Shown: positions 15,753 to 25,046 of the stretch, piece after piece
Position numbering within the stretch: the first letter of the stretch is position 1
How the letters are laid out: each line of letters begins with the position of its first letter
NCBI RefSeq assembly: GCF_030296615.1
Contig: NZ_AP027732.1
Coordinates: 992,001 to 1,056,000, forward strand
Origin: Frondihabitans sucicola
Lineage (GTDB): Bacteria; Actinomycetota; Actinomycetes; Actinomycetales; Microbacteriaceae
Direction of reading: 5' to 3'
Length of the DNA: 64,000 bases
Made by a program: the position numbers and the translations under genes
The notes under the pieces: model-generated
The model's database searches: none
Told to the model about the DNA's origin: nothing
The model's input: the letters and a program-made list of their open reading frames with translations, nothing else

Positions 15753-17021
15753 GTGGAAAACCCGACAGTCGACAAAGTTCCAACCGCAGGTTGCCCGTTC
15801 CACGGTCTCGAGGCGCTGCCGGCCGACGGCACGCTTCTTCATCCCTCACCGGCCCTGGCCGAGCTGAGGAGCAGCGCGCGGGCGACCCCGCTCAAGTACA
15901 CCGGTGACCACGTCGGCTGGTTCGTCACGGACTACGAGCTCGCAAAGCGAGTGCTGGAAGACTCGCGTCTCGGCATCCATTCGGAGCGAGTCCCCGCATC
16001 GTCCGGAGAGAGCACGAACGCGGAGCTCGACGACGACGTGGTCGCGTCCCTCCTGGACGCCGACGCCATCGAGTCGCTCGCGGTCTCGAACGTCCTCAAT
16101 CTCAACTCGCCCCAGCACGAGAAGATGCGGCGGGCCATGACCGGCCGTTTCATGGTCAAGGCGGTCCGCGGCCGAGAACCTGCCATCCGCGAGATCGTCC
16201 AGCGCCAGTTGCAGCGCCTCCAGGGGCACGACCGGCCCGTCGACATCACGACGGAATACGCGCTTCCCATCTCGGCCCACGTGCACTGCCTCGCGCTCGG
16301 CGTACCGGACGGGTTGATCGACTCCTACGTCAGGATCTACAACGACGAGCCCGAAGCCGCGGATCAGACCGATTTCGTCAGAGCCGTCCAGGAGCAGTTC
16401 GACCTGGTGAGGACGGTCCTGGAAGAGAAGAGGCGCGACCTCTCGGGGGATGCGCTCAGCGATCTCCTCCGCGCCGGCCTCACGGATCGTGAGACCGAGG
16501 GCGCCGCGTGGATCCTCATGAGCGTGGGGCGAGACAACGTCGCCCGCATGATCTCGACCATGACGGTGGCGCTGCTCGAGAATCCTGAGCAACTGGCGAT
16601 CCTCCGAGACGACCCGACACTCGTCCCCGGGGCGGTCGAGGAGATCGTCCGCTACGGATCCCCGTTCGTCGGTCTGTTCGTGCGCACGGCGATCGAGGAC
16701 GCCGACATCGACGATCTGCACATCGACGCCGGCCAGTCGGTCACGGTCTCGGCGGTTGCGGCGAACCGCGACCCGAAGCGCTTCGAGCACCCCGACGACT
16801 TCGACGTCACCCGCGACGCGTTCGGCCATCTCGGGTTCGGCTTCGGCGCCCACTCGTGCGTCGGCCAGCAACTCGCCCGCGTCGAGATCCGTCTGGCGAT
16901 CGAAGCCCTCATCCTCGGAATCCCGTCGCTGCGCCTGGTGAGCGCCGCGCAACTCGAGCCGATGCCGTTCGCGCATCCCGTCGGAATGCATGACACCGGC
17001 TCCGTGGTCGTCGAATGGTGA
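15753..17021 (+). CDS. Cytochrome P450 (possible terpenoid hydroxylase)
   Basis: The 422-residue soluble class I P450 has the ExxR helix (GAVEEIVRYG), and the heme loop FGFGAHSCVG with Cys369 as thiolate ligand. In the oxygen-activating I helix, the usual acid-Thr pair is Asp261-Asn262 (SVGRDNVAR). Replacement of the Thr by Asn is known in P450cin (CYP176A1), the 1,8-cineole hydroxylase. GTG 15753 follows GAGGAG. With ferredoxin directly upstream and alcohol and aldehyde dehydrogenases downstream, it is likely to hydroxylate the growth substrate. The exact substrate is unknown. Confidence 0.9.
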   Translation: MENPTVDKVPTAGCPFHGLEALPADGTLLHPSPALAELRSSARATPLKYTGDHVGWFVTDYELAKRVLEDSRLGIHSERVPASSGESTNAELDDDVVASLLDADAIESLAVSNVLNLNSPQHEKMRRAMTGRFMVKAVRGREPAIREIVQRQLQRLQGHDRPVDITTEYALPISAHVHCLALGVPDGLIDSYVRIYNDEPEAADQTDFVRAVQEQFDLVRTVLEEKRRDLSGDALSDLLRAGLTDRETEGAAWILMSVGRDNVARMISTMTVALLENPEQLAILRDDPTLVPGAVEEIVRYGSPFVGLFVRTAIEDADIDDLHIDAGQSVTVSAVAANRDPKRFEHPDDFDVTRDAFGHLGFGFGAHSCVGQQLARVEIRLAIEALILGIPSLRLVSAAQLEPMPFAHPVGMHDTGSVVVEW

Positions 17022-17941
17022 CCGCGTGGCCGTCCGACGTGGAATGGGCCGTGGTGCAGGACAACGAATCCCACAGTGCCGAGTGGCTCCACTCCGGGAT
17101 CGCCCTCCTTGATGACGGTCGCTTCGTGACGGGTGCCGTGGGAGGTGGCGCGATCGTGATCCATGACGAGCGGACCCACACTGCGACGGTCGTTCCGCTC
17201 CGTCTTTCCGCAGCTCACGGCGTCACCGTCGCGCGGTCGGCGCAGGGAGAACGGCTGTGGATCGCCGATCCGGGGCCGGAGGAGGGAACCGGACAGGTGT
17301 TCGAGGTCTCGCTCTCGGGGCGGATCCTCTCGCGCGTCCCGGCACCGCTCGCCGCGGAAGGCGAGTGGCGTCCGACCTCCGTCGTCGCGGTCGCGGACGG
17401 TTCCGAACGCGGTGTGCTGTGGATCGCCGACGGGTACGGCCGGAATCGGGTCTATCGGCTCACACCGGATAGTGGCGCGGACGTGATCGATGCGGCGGAC
17501 GGGATTCCGTTCGATTGCCCGCACGGGCTCGCCGTCGACACCCGATCCGACCCGCCTCGTCTCGTCGTGGCCGATCGCGGGAATCGCAGGATCGTCTTCC
17601 TTCACCTCGACGGATCTCTCGATCGTGTCGTCGCCGATCAGAAGCTGACGTCTCCGAGCTGTATCGCCGTGCGCGGAGATCACCTCGTGGTGACCGATCT
17701 CTACGGTGCCGTCGTGACCGTCGATCCGAATGATCGGGTCGAGATCCGCGCTGGATACACGCCGGAAGTCGGTCGTGCGGGGTGGCCGAATCGCGTGGTC
17801 GACGGCGAGGTCGTGCCGCCTGTGCTGAACGATCGCGAACTGAACAGCCCCCACGGCGTTGCAGTGGCCGAGAGCGGTGCCGTCTACGTGACCGAGTGGC
17901 TCCTCGGCGGTCGCGTCGTGCGACTCGACTGGCGACGGTAG
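17015..17941 (+). CDS. NHL/SMP-30-like beta-propeller protein
   Basis: The 308-residue protein contains repeated propeller blades: LWIADPGPEEG, LWIADGYGRNRVYR, CPHGLAVDTR, LVVADRGNRRIVFLH, HLVVTDLYGAV and SPHGVAVAESGAVYVTEW. These resemble NHL-repeat and gluconolactonase-type propellers. It has no signal peptide. It may act as a lactonase or a binding protein; opening of a cyclic ester made by P450 or ADH steps would fit, but no metal site can be proven by eye. ATG 17015 overlaps the P450 stop by seven bases; GTG 17018 is an alternative. Confidence 0.72.
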   Translation: MVTAWPSDVEWAVVQDNESHSAEWLHSGIALLDDGRFVTGAVGGGAIVIHDERTHTATVVPLRLSAAHGVTVARSAQGERLWIADPGPEEGTGQVFEVSLSGRILSRVPAPLAAEGEWRPTSVVAVADGSERGVLWIADGYGRNRVYRLTPDSGADVIDAADGIPFDCPHGLAVDTRSDPPRLVVADRGNRRIVFLHLDGSLDRVVADQKLTSPSCIAVRGDHLVVTDLYGAVVTVDPNDRVEIRAGYTPEVGRAGWPNRVVDGEVVPPVLNDRELNSPHGVAVAESGAVYVTEWLLGGRVVRLDWRR

Positions 17942-17950
17942 GTCTCGCGA

Positions 17951-19039
17951 GTGGAGATCACCGCAGCCATCAGCCGAGGACCGGCCTCGGGATTCCGCCT
18001 CGAACGCGTGCACCTGGACGATCCGGCACCTCGCGAAGTCGTCGTGCGCATGGTCGCGGTCGGCGTCTGCCACACCGATCTCGCGGCCAAGGCTCTCCTC
18101 TACGGCGACCTGCCGGTCGTGCTGGGGCACGAAGGCGCCGGCGTCGTGGAGTCCGTCGGCAGAGACGTGACCAACGTCGCACCCGGTGACCATGTCATCG
18201 TGTCCTTCCACAGCTGCGGTCGGTGCCCCGAGTGCCGCTCCGGGCATCGCGCCTACTGCCGCGACTTCGTCGCGCTGAACACGTCGGGTCACCGTGATGA
18301 CGGCCGTCTCTCGATGAGCACCGCGGAGGGGCCGATCCTGGGGTCCTTCTTCGGACAGTCCAGTTTCGCGACGCACGTCCTCGCGAGCGAGGACAACGTG
18401 GTGGCCGTGGATTCCGACGTCGACCTGACGGTGGCCGCCCCCTTCGGATGCGGATTCCAGACGGGCGCCGGGGTGGTCGCCAACGTCCTGAGGCCCCAGC
18501 ACGATTCGAAGCTCGTCGTGTACGGCGCCGGAGGCGTCGGGATGGCCGCGATCATGGCGGCCAGGGCCCTCGGGGTGACTGTGATCGTGGCCGTCGACCT
18601 CAGTGAGAACCGACGCTCGGTCGCCCGTGACATCGGCGCGACGCACACCGTCGACGGCGGCGGCGAAACGGCGGTCGACGAGATTCGCGAAGCGACCGGC
18701 GGCGGCGCGACCCACGCTCTGGACACGACCTCCGTACCCGCCGTCGTCTCCGGCGCCGTCGCGGGCCTGGCCCCGCGCGGAACACTCGTCATCGTCGGGT
18801 CCGGCGCGGCCGCCTTCAGCCTCGTCGGCAACGACCTCATCGCCGAGGGCAAGACGATCCGCGGGTCGATCGAAGGCGACTCCGAACCGCAGGAGTTCAT
18901 TCCGCGCCTCGTCGAATGGCACCGCGCAGGAGAGTTCCCCGTCGAGCGGCTCATCAAGAAGTACCCCTTCGCGGAGATCAACGCGGCGGCCGAGGACGCA
19001 CGGTCCGGCGCCGTCATCAAGCCCGTGCTCGTCTTCTGA
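17951..19039 (+). CDS. Zinc-dependent alcohol dehydrogenase, geraniol/aryl-alcohol type
   Basis: The 362-residue medium-chain dehydrogenase resembles Castellaniella geraniol dehydrogenase GeoA and benzyl alcohol dehydrogenases. Shared stretches are VGVCHTDL and GHEGAG (catalytic zinc), CGRCPECRSGHRAYC (structural zinc), SFFGQSSFATHV, FGCGFQTGAGVV, YGAGGVG (NAD), GGGATHALDTT and a C terminus AVIKPVLVF. It probably oxidises an allylic or hydroxylated terpenoid alcohol to the aldehyde. The start is GTG 17951, 9 bases after the propeller gene. The next gene encodes an aldehyde dehydrogenase, the expected following step. Confidence 0.88.
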   Translation: MEITAAISRGPASGFRLERVHLDDPAPREVVVRMVAVGVCHTDLAAKALLYGDLPVVLGHEGAGVVESVGRDVTNVAPGDHVIVSFHSCGRCPECRSGHRAYCRDFVALNTSGHRDDGRLSMSTAEGPILGSFFGQSSFATHVLASEDNVVAVDSDVDLTVAAPFGCGFQTGAGVVANVLRPQHDSKLVVYGAGGVGMAAIMAARALGVTVIVAVDLSENRRSVARDIGATHTVDGGGETAVDEIREATGGGATHALDTTSVPAVVSGAVAGLAPRGTLVIVGSGAAAFSLVGNDLIAEGKTIRGSIEGDSEPQEFIPRLVEWHRAGEFPVERLIKKYPFAEINAAAEDARSGAVIKPVLVF

Positions 19040-19085
19040 CGCCCGCCCGCCGGGCGGCTCCCACCACCTAGAGAAAGGCGACCTC

Positions 19086-20579
19086 GTGTCGACCGGTCAG
19101 ACCGAACCCTCCACCACCACGACTCGCGATTCGTCCCCCGACGAGCTCGCCGCTCTCTTCGAGTTGCAGCGTCTCGCCCACCGGGGCGCCGGCTCGCCGA
19201 CCGCGGCTGAACGACGCGATCGCATCGATCGTTTCGTCCTCGCGGTGCTGGAAAGCGCCGACGAGCTCGCTCGCGCCCTCGACGCCGATTTCGGGGTCCG
19301 CCCCGAGCTATTCAGCTACCGGGCGGACATCGTGGGAATGCTTCCCACGATCGAGCACACGCGGGAGGGCCTCGAAGAGTGGATGGCGGACGAACCCGTC
19401 GCCGAAGGATCGGCGCTGGGAATCCCGTCGTTCCTCCAGAAGAAGCCGAAGGGCGTGGTGGGCGTGATCGGCCCCTGGAACTTCCCGGTGCAGCTGACCG
19501 TGCAGCCCGCCGTCGAGGCCCTGGCAGCCGGAAACCGCGTGATGATCAAGTTCTCCGAGATCCCACAGCAGACCGCCGCTGTCTTCGCGCGTGCCGTCGC
19601 CAGCCGAATGGACCCCTCCGAGGTCGCCGTCGTGCTGGGAGGACCGGCCACGGCGACGGCCTTCTCCGACCTGCCGTTCGATCACCTCTTCTTCACCGGC
19701 TCGCCCTCGGTCGGGCGTCGCGTGGCAGCGGCCGCCGGGCGCAATCTCGTCCCCGTGACCCTCGAACTCGGAGGCAAGAACCCGGTGATCGTCGCGAGAG
19801 GAGCGGACCTGGCCGTCGCCGCGGACCGGATCATGGGAAACAGGATGATCAACGGCGGGCAGCTGTGTCTGTGCCCCGACTACGTGTTCGTCCCCTCCGA
19901 GAGCGTCGACGCATTCGTCGACGACTATCGCGCTCACCTGTCGTCGACCTATCCCGAGTACGCCACCTCGTCCGACATCGTCTCCGTCGTCAACCCGCCG
20001 AACTACCACCGCGTCGTCGGACTCATCGAGGACGCCCGCGCGAAGGGAGCGGTGGTGCTGAGCGCCATCGGGGCGCAGGACGCCGATCGCCTCCCCGACG
20101 AGGCGACGCGGCGGATCGCGCCCACCGTCCTGCTCGAGGTCACGGAAGACATGGCGATCGCGTCGGAGGAGATCTTCGGCCCGGTCATAGTCGTCTATCC
20201 GTACGAGGAGGTGGACGACGCGATCGACTACGTCAACGGGCATCCTCACCCTCTCGCCGCCTACTGGTACGGCGAGGACGACGCGGACTATCGGCGCTTC
20301 CTGGATCGCACCACGTCGGGGGGCGTGACCCGAAACGACATGGCGCTGCACCTGTCGATCCCCGACGTCCCCTTCGGAGGCGTGGGCCAGAGCGGCACGG
20401 GGTACTACCACGGGAAAGCGGGCTTCGACACGTTCACGCACGTTCGCGCGGTGGCGGCGTCGGAACTGCCGCACAGGATGTCCGGCTCCGGCACCCCGCC
20501 CTACACCGACGCCGACCTCGAGGCGGCTCGCGCCTCGGTGAGTCGGACGATCGAAGCGATCACGAACCGAATCGGCTGA
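19086..20579 (+). CDS. Aldehyde dehydrogenase (coniferyl-aldehyde-dehydrogenase-like)
   Basis: The 497-residue NAD(P)-dependent aldehyde dehydrogenase has the glycine-loop region (FFTGSPSVGRRVAAAA), the general base Glu227 in LELGGKNP, and the catalytic Cys261 in GGQLCLCPDY. KPKGVVGVIGPWNFP is the usual N-terminal block. The sequence is nearest by eye to the coniferyl/long-chain type, which lacks the extended oligomerisation tail. GTG 19086 follows GAAAGG. It should convert the aldehyde made by the upstream ADH to the acid, which the next enzyme can activate with CoA. Confidence 0.9.
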   Translation: MSTGQTEPSTTTTRDSSPDELAALFELQRLAHRGAGSPTAAERRDRIDRFVLAVLESADELARALDADFGVRPELFSYRADIVGMLPTIEHTREGLEEWMADEPVAEGSALGIPSFLQKKPKGVVGVIGPWNFPVQLTVQPAVEALAAGNRVMIKFSEIPQQTAAVFARAVASRMDPSEVAVVLGGPATATAFSDLPFDHLFFTGSPSVGRRVAAAAGRNLVPVTLELGGKNPVIVARGADLAVAADRIMGNRMINGGQLCLCPDYVFVPSESVDAFVDDYRAHLSSTYPEYATSSDIVSVVNPPNYHRVVGLIEDARAKGAVVLSAIGAQDADRLPDEATRRIAPTVLLEVTEDMAIASEEIFGPVIVVYPYEEVDDAIDYVNGHPHPLAAYWYGEDDADYRRFLDRTTSGGVTRNDMALHLSIPDVPFGGVGQSGTGYYHGKAGFDTFTHVRAVAASELPHRMSGSGTPPYTDADLEAARASVSRTIEAITNRIG

Positions 20580-20584
20580 TCGCG

Positions 20585-22999
20585 GTGGCCAGAACCTCTC
20601 GCTCCCTCCCTCTCGACGGGATCCGTGTGGTCGATCTCGTCCGAGGCCCTCTGCAGAGCGTCGGAAAGACCCTCGCCGACCTCGGGGCCGAAGTCCTCCT
20701 GGTCGAGCCCGAGGGCGGATCGGTCGCCCGGCGGACCGGCGTCGTGAGAGGCGACACCAGTCTCACCTTCGCGGTTCTGAACCGCGGCAAACGAAGCGTC
20801 GTGGCCGATCCGTCGACGTCGGATGGTCGGCGAACTCTGGACGCACTCCTCGCCGACGCCGACCTGTGCCTGATGGACGCCAGGCCGAGCGAACTCGGTG
20901 CGTTCGCCGACCCGGAGTGGATCCGCAGCCGGTACTCCCGACTCGCCGTGGTCTCGATGACGGATTTCGGCCGGTCGGGGCCGCGCAGCGGATGGAGCGC
21001 GACCCCCGATGTGCACGCCGCCATCTCGACCGCCCTGTCGCGGAGCGGCCTCCCGTCGGTCGACCACCCTCTTCTGCCGCCGGAGTTCCTGGCCTCCGGA
21101 GCGGCGTCTGCCCAGGGGCTCTTCGCCGCTCTCGTGGCGCTCTACCAGTCACTGCGCACCGGAACGGGCGAGTACGTCGATTTCAGCGTCTCCGAGGCGC
21201 TCATGCACGTGCTGGATCCGGCGTTCGGAATCGGCGGCACGGCTCGGGTCGGCCTCTCGGTGCGGGACCTGCCCCGTGGCCGGCCCGACGCAGGCCACAT
21301 GTACCCGGTCTTTCGCACCCTCGACGGCTGGGTGCGGATCTGCGTCCTCAGCCCGCGTCAGTGGGCGGGCATGTTCGAGTGGCTGGGCCGCCCGGAGCGA
21401 TTCGCCGACGCGCGCTACACCGACACCCAGACGCGCTTCGATGCGGCGGCCGAGCTCTACCCCTCTATAGCGGCGCTGTTCGCGGGCCTCACGAAGGACG
21501 CCGCGGCGGAACTCGGCCAATCGTTCGGTGTCCCCACGGCCGCGCTTCTCTCGGTGAGCGAAGTCCTGGAGAGCGAGCACTACGGTGCGGCGGGCTCCTT
21601 CGGCGCTGTGCGAGCAGGCGATCTCGACCTCGTCGCGCCCACGGGCGTGTTCGACCTCGACGGCGCGCACGTGGGTGCCGACGCCCCGGCTCCCGAGCTG
21701 GACGAAGCGCGCGAGCTCGCACGGGAGACGCGCGTGCGCCGCGATACGAATCTCTCGCCGACGGGGATCCTGCCCTTCGAGGGACTCCGCGTCCTCGACC
21801 TCGGGGTGATCGTGATGGGAGGCGAACTGGGCCGCCTCTTCGCCGATCTCGGCGCCGAGGTCATCAAGATCGAGAGCCGGTCGTTCCCTGACGGAAGCAG
21901 GCTCGCCGGAGACATCACGGAGAGCTTCGCGTGGGGTCATCGCAACAAGCTGAGCATGGGACTCGACCTCACGTCGGACGACGGCCGCGTCGCCTTCACC
22001 GAGCTGGTGCGCCGATCCGACGTGGTGCTCACGAACTTCAAGCCGGGCACGCTTCAGAAGCTGGGCTTCGGCTACGGCACCCTGAAGGCCATCAATCCCC
22101 GCGTCATCCTGTCCGAGTCGAGTGCCTTCGGCAACGGAGGGCCCTGGAGCGGTCGGATGGGGTACGGCCCGCTGGTGCGCGCGAGTGCCGGGCTGAGTCT
22201 GCTGTGGCAGTACCCCGACATCGAGGGCAGCTTCAGTGATGCGATCACCATCTATCCCGATCACGCGGTGGCTCGACTCAACGCCGCGGCGATCATCGCC
22301 CTGCTGATCCGGCGCGGCCACACCGGGCTCGGCGGTTCGGTCTCGACCGCGCAGGTGGACGCCATCCTCGACGCCATGGCCGTGGAGATCGCCCTCGAAT
22401 CGGTCGAGCCCGGCTCCGTTCGCGCAGCCGGCAACCGGCGGGACGGCGACGCTCCCCGCGGAATCTTCCCGGCGGCGGGAGACGACGAGTGGGCCGTCAT
22501 CGACGTCCAGGGCGGCGACGTCTTCGCCGCGCTCGCTCGCGTCGTCGGGCACTCCGAGTGGACGGCGGACCCGCGATTCGCGACGGCTTCCGGACGGCTC
22601 GAGGCCGCCGCCGAGATCCGTGCGGGTGTCGAGGAGTGGACCCGCAGGCTGTCCTCGTCGGAGGTGGCCAGCCGATTGCAGCAGGCCGGTGTCCCCGCCG
22701 GTGACATGAAGCGGACCGAGGATCTCGTCGACGATGCGCATCTGGCGGAACGCAACACCCTGGGAGTGCTGCAGCAGCCACAGCTGGGCGGTCCGCTCCC
22801 CGCCTTCGCTTCCGAGACCACGTTCGAGACGATTCCCGAACCGAGACTGCGCCCCGCTCCATCGCAGGGCGAACACACCAGACGTCTCGCCGAACGTCTC
22901 CTCGACTGGGGTCCGCAGCAGATCGAGGCGGCGATCGTGGCGGGGGCCCTCGAGGTCGGCGAGGCCGAAACGGCGCGCCCCGAACGAGCCGATGCCTGA
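20585..22999 (+). CDS. Tandem class III (CaiB/BaiF) CoA-transferase, two domains fused
   Basis: The 804-residue protein contains two CaiB-type domains. Domain 1 (about residues 8-390) begins LDGIRVVDLVRGP, and domain 2 (about 395-780) begins FEGLRVLDLGVIVMG with GAEVIKIES and LTNFKPGTL. Class III enzymes move CoA between acids through an aspartyl intermediate. At the position of the catalytic Asp, domain 2 has Asp (STAQVDAIL) while domain 1 has Glu (DFSVSEALM), so domain 2 is probably the active half. GTG 20585 lies 5 bases after the aldehyde dehydrogenase stop. It likely activates the terpenoid acid made upstream. Confidence 0.87.
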   Translation: MARTSRSLPLDGIRVVDLVRGPLQSVGKTLADLGAEVLLVEPEGGSVARRTGVVRGDTSLTFAVLNRGKRSVVADPSTSDGRRTLDALLADADLCLMDARPSELGAFADPEWIRSRYSRLAVVSMTDFGRSGPRSGWSATPDVHAAISTALSRSGLPSVDHPLLPPEFLASGAASAQGLFAALVALYQSLRTGTGEYVDFSVSEALMHVLDPAFGIGGTARVGLSVRDLPRGRPDAGHMYPVFRTLDGWVRICVLSPRQWAGMFEWLGRPERFADARYTDTQTRFDAAAELYPSIAALFAGLTKDAAAELGQSFGVPTAALLSVSEVLESEHYGAAGSFGAVRAGDLDLVAPTGVFDLDGAHVGADAPAPELDEARELARETRVRRDTNLSPTGILPFEGLRVLDLGVIVMGGELGRLFADLGAEVIKIESRSFPDGSRLAGDITESFAWGHRNKLSMGLDLTSDDGRVAFTELVRRSDVVLTNFKPGTLQKLGFGYGTLKAINPRVILSESSAFGNGGPWSGRMGYGPLVRASAGLSLLWQYPDIEGSFSDAITIYPDHAVARLNAAAIIALLIRRGHTGLGGSVSTAQVDAILDAMAVEIALESVEPGSVRAAGNRRDGDAPRGIFPAAGDDEWAVIDVQGGDVFAALARVVGHSEWTADPRFATASGRLEAAAEIRAGVEEWTRRLSSSEVASRLQQAGVPAGDMKRTEDLVDDAHLAERNTLGVLQQPQLGGPLPAFASETTFETIPEPRLRPAPSQGEHTRRLAERLLDWGPQQIEAAIVAGALEVGEAETARPERADA

Positions 23000-23053
23000 C
23001 CCCTGCAAGCCTGCTCCGCCGGAGCACGCGGTGCCACTCGAAAGGAAAAGCCG

Positions 23054-23880
23054 ATGACAGACCTCGTCGAAGACCCCGTCCCGTTCCCCCTCGGTGGCGA
23101 GGGGGCGGTGCTGGCCGAGGTGCGCGGCCACGTGCTGCTCGTCACGATCAACCGGCCGGAGGCGCGGAACGCGGTCGACGTCAACGTGACGCGGGGCATC
23201 GGAGAAGCGCTCGATCGCGCGGAGCAGGACGCCGACGTCTGGGTCGTGATCCTGACGGGTTCGGGAGACCTCTCGTTCTGTGCGGGACAGGATCTCAAGG
23301 AGGCCGCGGCCGGGGTGTTCTTCGACGGCCCCGAAGCCGGGAGGTGGGGCTTCGCCGGCTATGCGAACCACGCCGTCTCGAAGCCGACCATCGCCGCCGT
23401 CAACGGGTACGCCCTCGGGGGCGGCACCGAACTGGTGCTCGTGAGCGACTTGGCCGTGGCTTCCGAGACGGCGACCTTCGGCCTGCCCGAGGTCACGCGC
23501 GGGATTCTCGCCGGAGCCGGCGGGAGTTTTCGGCTGCCCCGGCAGATCCCTCAGAAGATCGGCATGGAGGCCGTCCTCACCGGTCGGCCGATGACAGCGC
23601 AGCGGGCCTACGAGCTCGGACTGGTCAATCGGGTGGTGCCCCCGAGAAGCTCCTCGACGAGGCGTTCCGTCTGGCCGACGCGATCATGGCGAACGCGCCG
23701 GTGGCCGTGCAAGTGTCCAAGCGAATCGCGCGCGGCATCGACGACGGGGTCTTCACCGCCGAGAGCGCGGACTGGAGGCGCACCGACCGGGAAGCTGCGA
23801 TCGTGATGGCGACCGACGATGCGATCGAGGGGATGACCGCCTTCGCCCAGAAGCGCGCCCCGCTCTGGACGGGCAAATGA
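23054..23880 (+). CDS. Enoyl-CoA hydratase/isomerase, frame interrupted by one missing base
   Basis: The N-terminal crotonase domain is clear: NRPEARNAVDVN, the oxyanion loop CAGQDLKE and GGGTELVLVSDLAVASETATFGLPEV, which includes the catalytic Glu region. The frame ends prematurely after LVNRVV. The C-terminal trimerisation helices (EKLLDEAFRLADAIMANAPVAV, then FAQKRAPLWTGK) continue in the next frame to 23880. One added C in the C5 run 23639-23643 restores 275 residues. The enzyme would hydrate the unsaturated CoA ester. The last four bases overlap the thiolase-like gene start (ATGA). Confidence 0.83.
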
Positions 23881-25037
23881 CGACCACGGAGACGGCCGTC
23901 GCGGGGCTCGGCATCACTCGACTGGGGAAGGTCTACGGAAGGACCGCCACGCAGTTCGCCGCAGAGGCGGTGCGGCTGGCCGCCGAGGACGCCGGCATCT
24001 CTCTCGGCGATCTCGATGGGCTGATCGTGTCGGGAGGAGTGACGAACGCGGTCGGCCTCGACCTCCAGGGCGTCCTGGGCCTCACCGACCTGCGCCTGCT
24101 GACCGCCATGCAGGGCTACGGCTCCACCGCGGGCCAGATGGTGCAGTACGCGACGATGGCCGTGCGATCGGGGATGGCCGAGACGATCGCGGTCGTCTGG
24201 GCCGACGATCCCCTGAGGGAGAACGGGCGCAGCTCGGCCGCGTACGCCGCCGCGGGTACCGCTCCCGCAGGCTTCGCCGGACTTCGAGCCTCGAATGGGA
24301 TCTCGTCGACGAACACTCTGTACGCCCTCGCCGCACGCCGCCACATGAAGCGGTACGGCACCACGCAGGACCAGCTCGGACACATCGCCGTCGCCCAGCG
24401 CGACTGGGCCGTCCTGAATCCGCTCGCGCAGTTCCGCAGCCCGCTCACTCTCGAGGAGTACCACGCGTCCCGGTACATCGCCGAGCCGTTCCACCTGTTC
24501 GACTGCTGCCTGGTGTCGAACGGAGGCGCCGCCCTGATCGTCACCACACTCGACCGCGCACGCGCCATGAGGCAGCCGCCGGTCCGCGTCCTCGGCTGGG
24601 GGCAGAGCCATCCGGGCGCCACCGGCATCCGCAACGACGAGTTCGGACTGGTGACCGGTGCTGCGGCATCGGGGCCGCGAGCGCTGGCGATGGCAGACAC
24701 GTCCCTCGACGAGATCGGCGTCGTCGAGCTCTACGACTGCTACACGTACACGGCCCTGGTGACCCTCGAGGACTACGGATTCTGCGAGAAGGGCGAGGGC
24801 GGCTCCTTCGTGTCCGAACCGGGAGTGCTCGGTCCGACCGGTCGACTCAAGGTCAACACGGGAGGAGGACAGCTCTCGTCGTACTACCTATGGGGAATGA
24901 CGCCTCTGACCGAGGCGGTCATGCAGACGCGCGGCCAGGCGGGAGAACGCCAGGTGGCGGATCACGATCGAGTGCTCGTCTCCGGTAACGGCGGCGTCCT
25001 CGACCACCACTCGACCCTTGTCATCGGCACCGATTAG
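23877..25037 (+). CDS. Thiolase-like (SCP-x/Ltp2-type) aldolase subunit
   Basis: The 386-residue thiolase-fold protein belongs to the lipid-transfer/SCP-x-like branch. The nucleophile Cys of ordinary thiolases is missing (QGYGSTAGQM where CASG-type loops lie). Family-typical segments are VVELYDCYTYT, GGSFVSEPGVLGPTGRLKVNTGGGQLSS (listed in parts) and a terminal GNGGVL. Ltp2-type relatives pair with a DUF35 protein and catalyse retro-aldol cleavage of a beta-hydroxyacyl-CoA, not thiolysis. A DUF35 gene follows directly and the hydratase precedes it, so side-chain removal by retro-aldol cleavage is the best reading. Confidence 0.8.
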   Translation: MTTTETAVAGLGITRLGKVYGRTATQFAAEAVRLAAEDAGISLGDLDGLIVSGGVTNAVGLDLQGVLGLTDLRLLTAMQGYGSTAGQMVQYATMAVRSGMAETIAVVWADDPLRENGRSSAAYAAAGTAPAGFAGLRASNGISSTNTLYALAARRHMKRYGTTQDQLGHIAVAQRDWAVLNPLAQFRSPLTLEEYHASRYIAEPFHLFDCCLVSNGGAALIVTTLDRARAMRQPPVRVLGWGQSHPGATGIRNDEFGLVTGAAASGPRALAMADTSLDEIGVVELYDCYTYTALVTLEDYGFCEKGEGGSFVSEPGVLGPTGRLKVNTGGGQLSSYYLWGMTPLTEAVMQTRGQAGERQVADHDRVLVSGNGGVLDHHSTLVIGTD

Positions 25038-25046
25038 GAGACCGCC

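Noticed and set aside
16652..18922. Very long open frame on the minus strand (over 700 codons) opposite the P450, propeller and ADH genes
   Set aside because: It lies antisense to genes with clear family motifs. Its translation is His/Asp/Arg-rich and has no domain. High GC with strong third-position bias produces such frames.
21149..23371. Long minus-strand open frame opposite the CoA-transferase gene
   Set aside because: Low-complexity translation without motifs, fully antisense to a well-supported gene.
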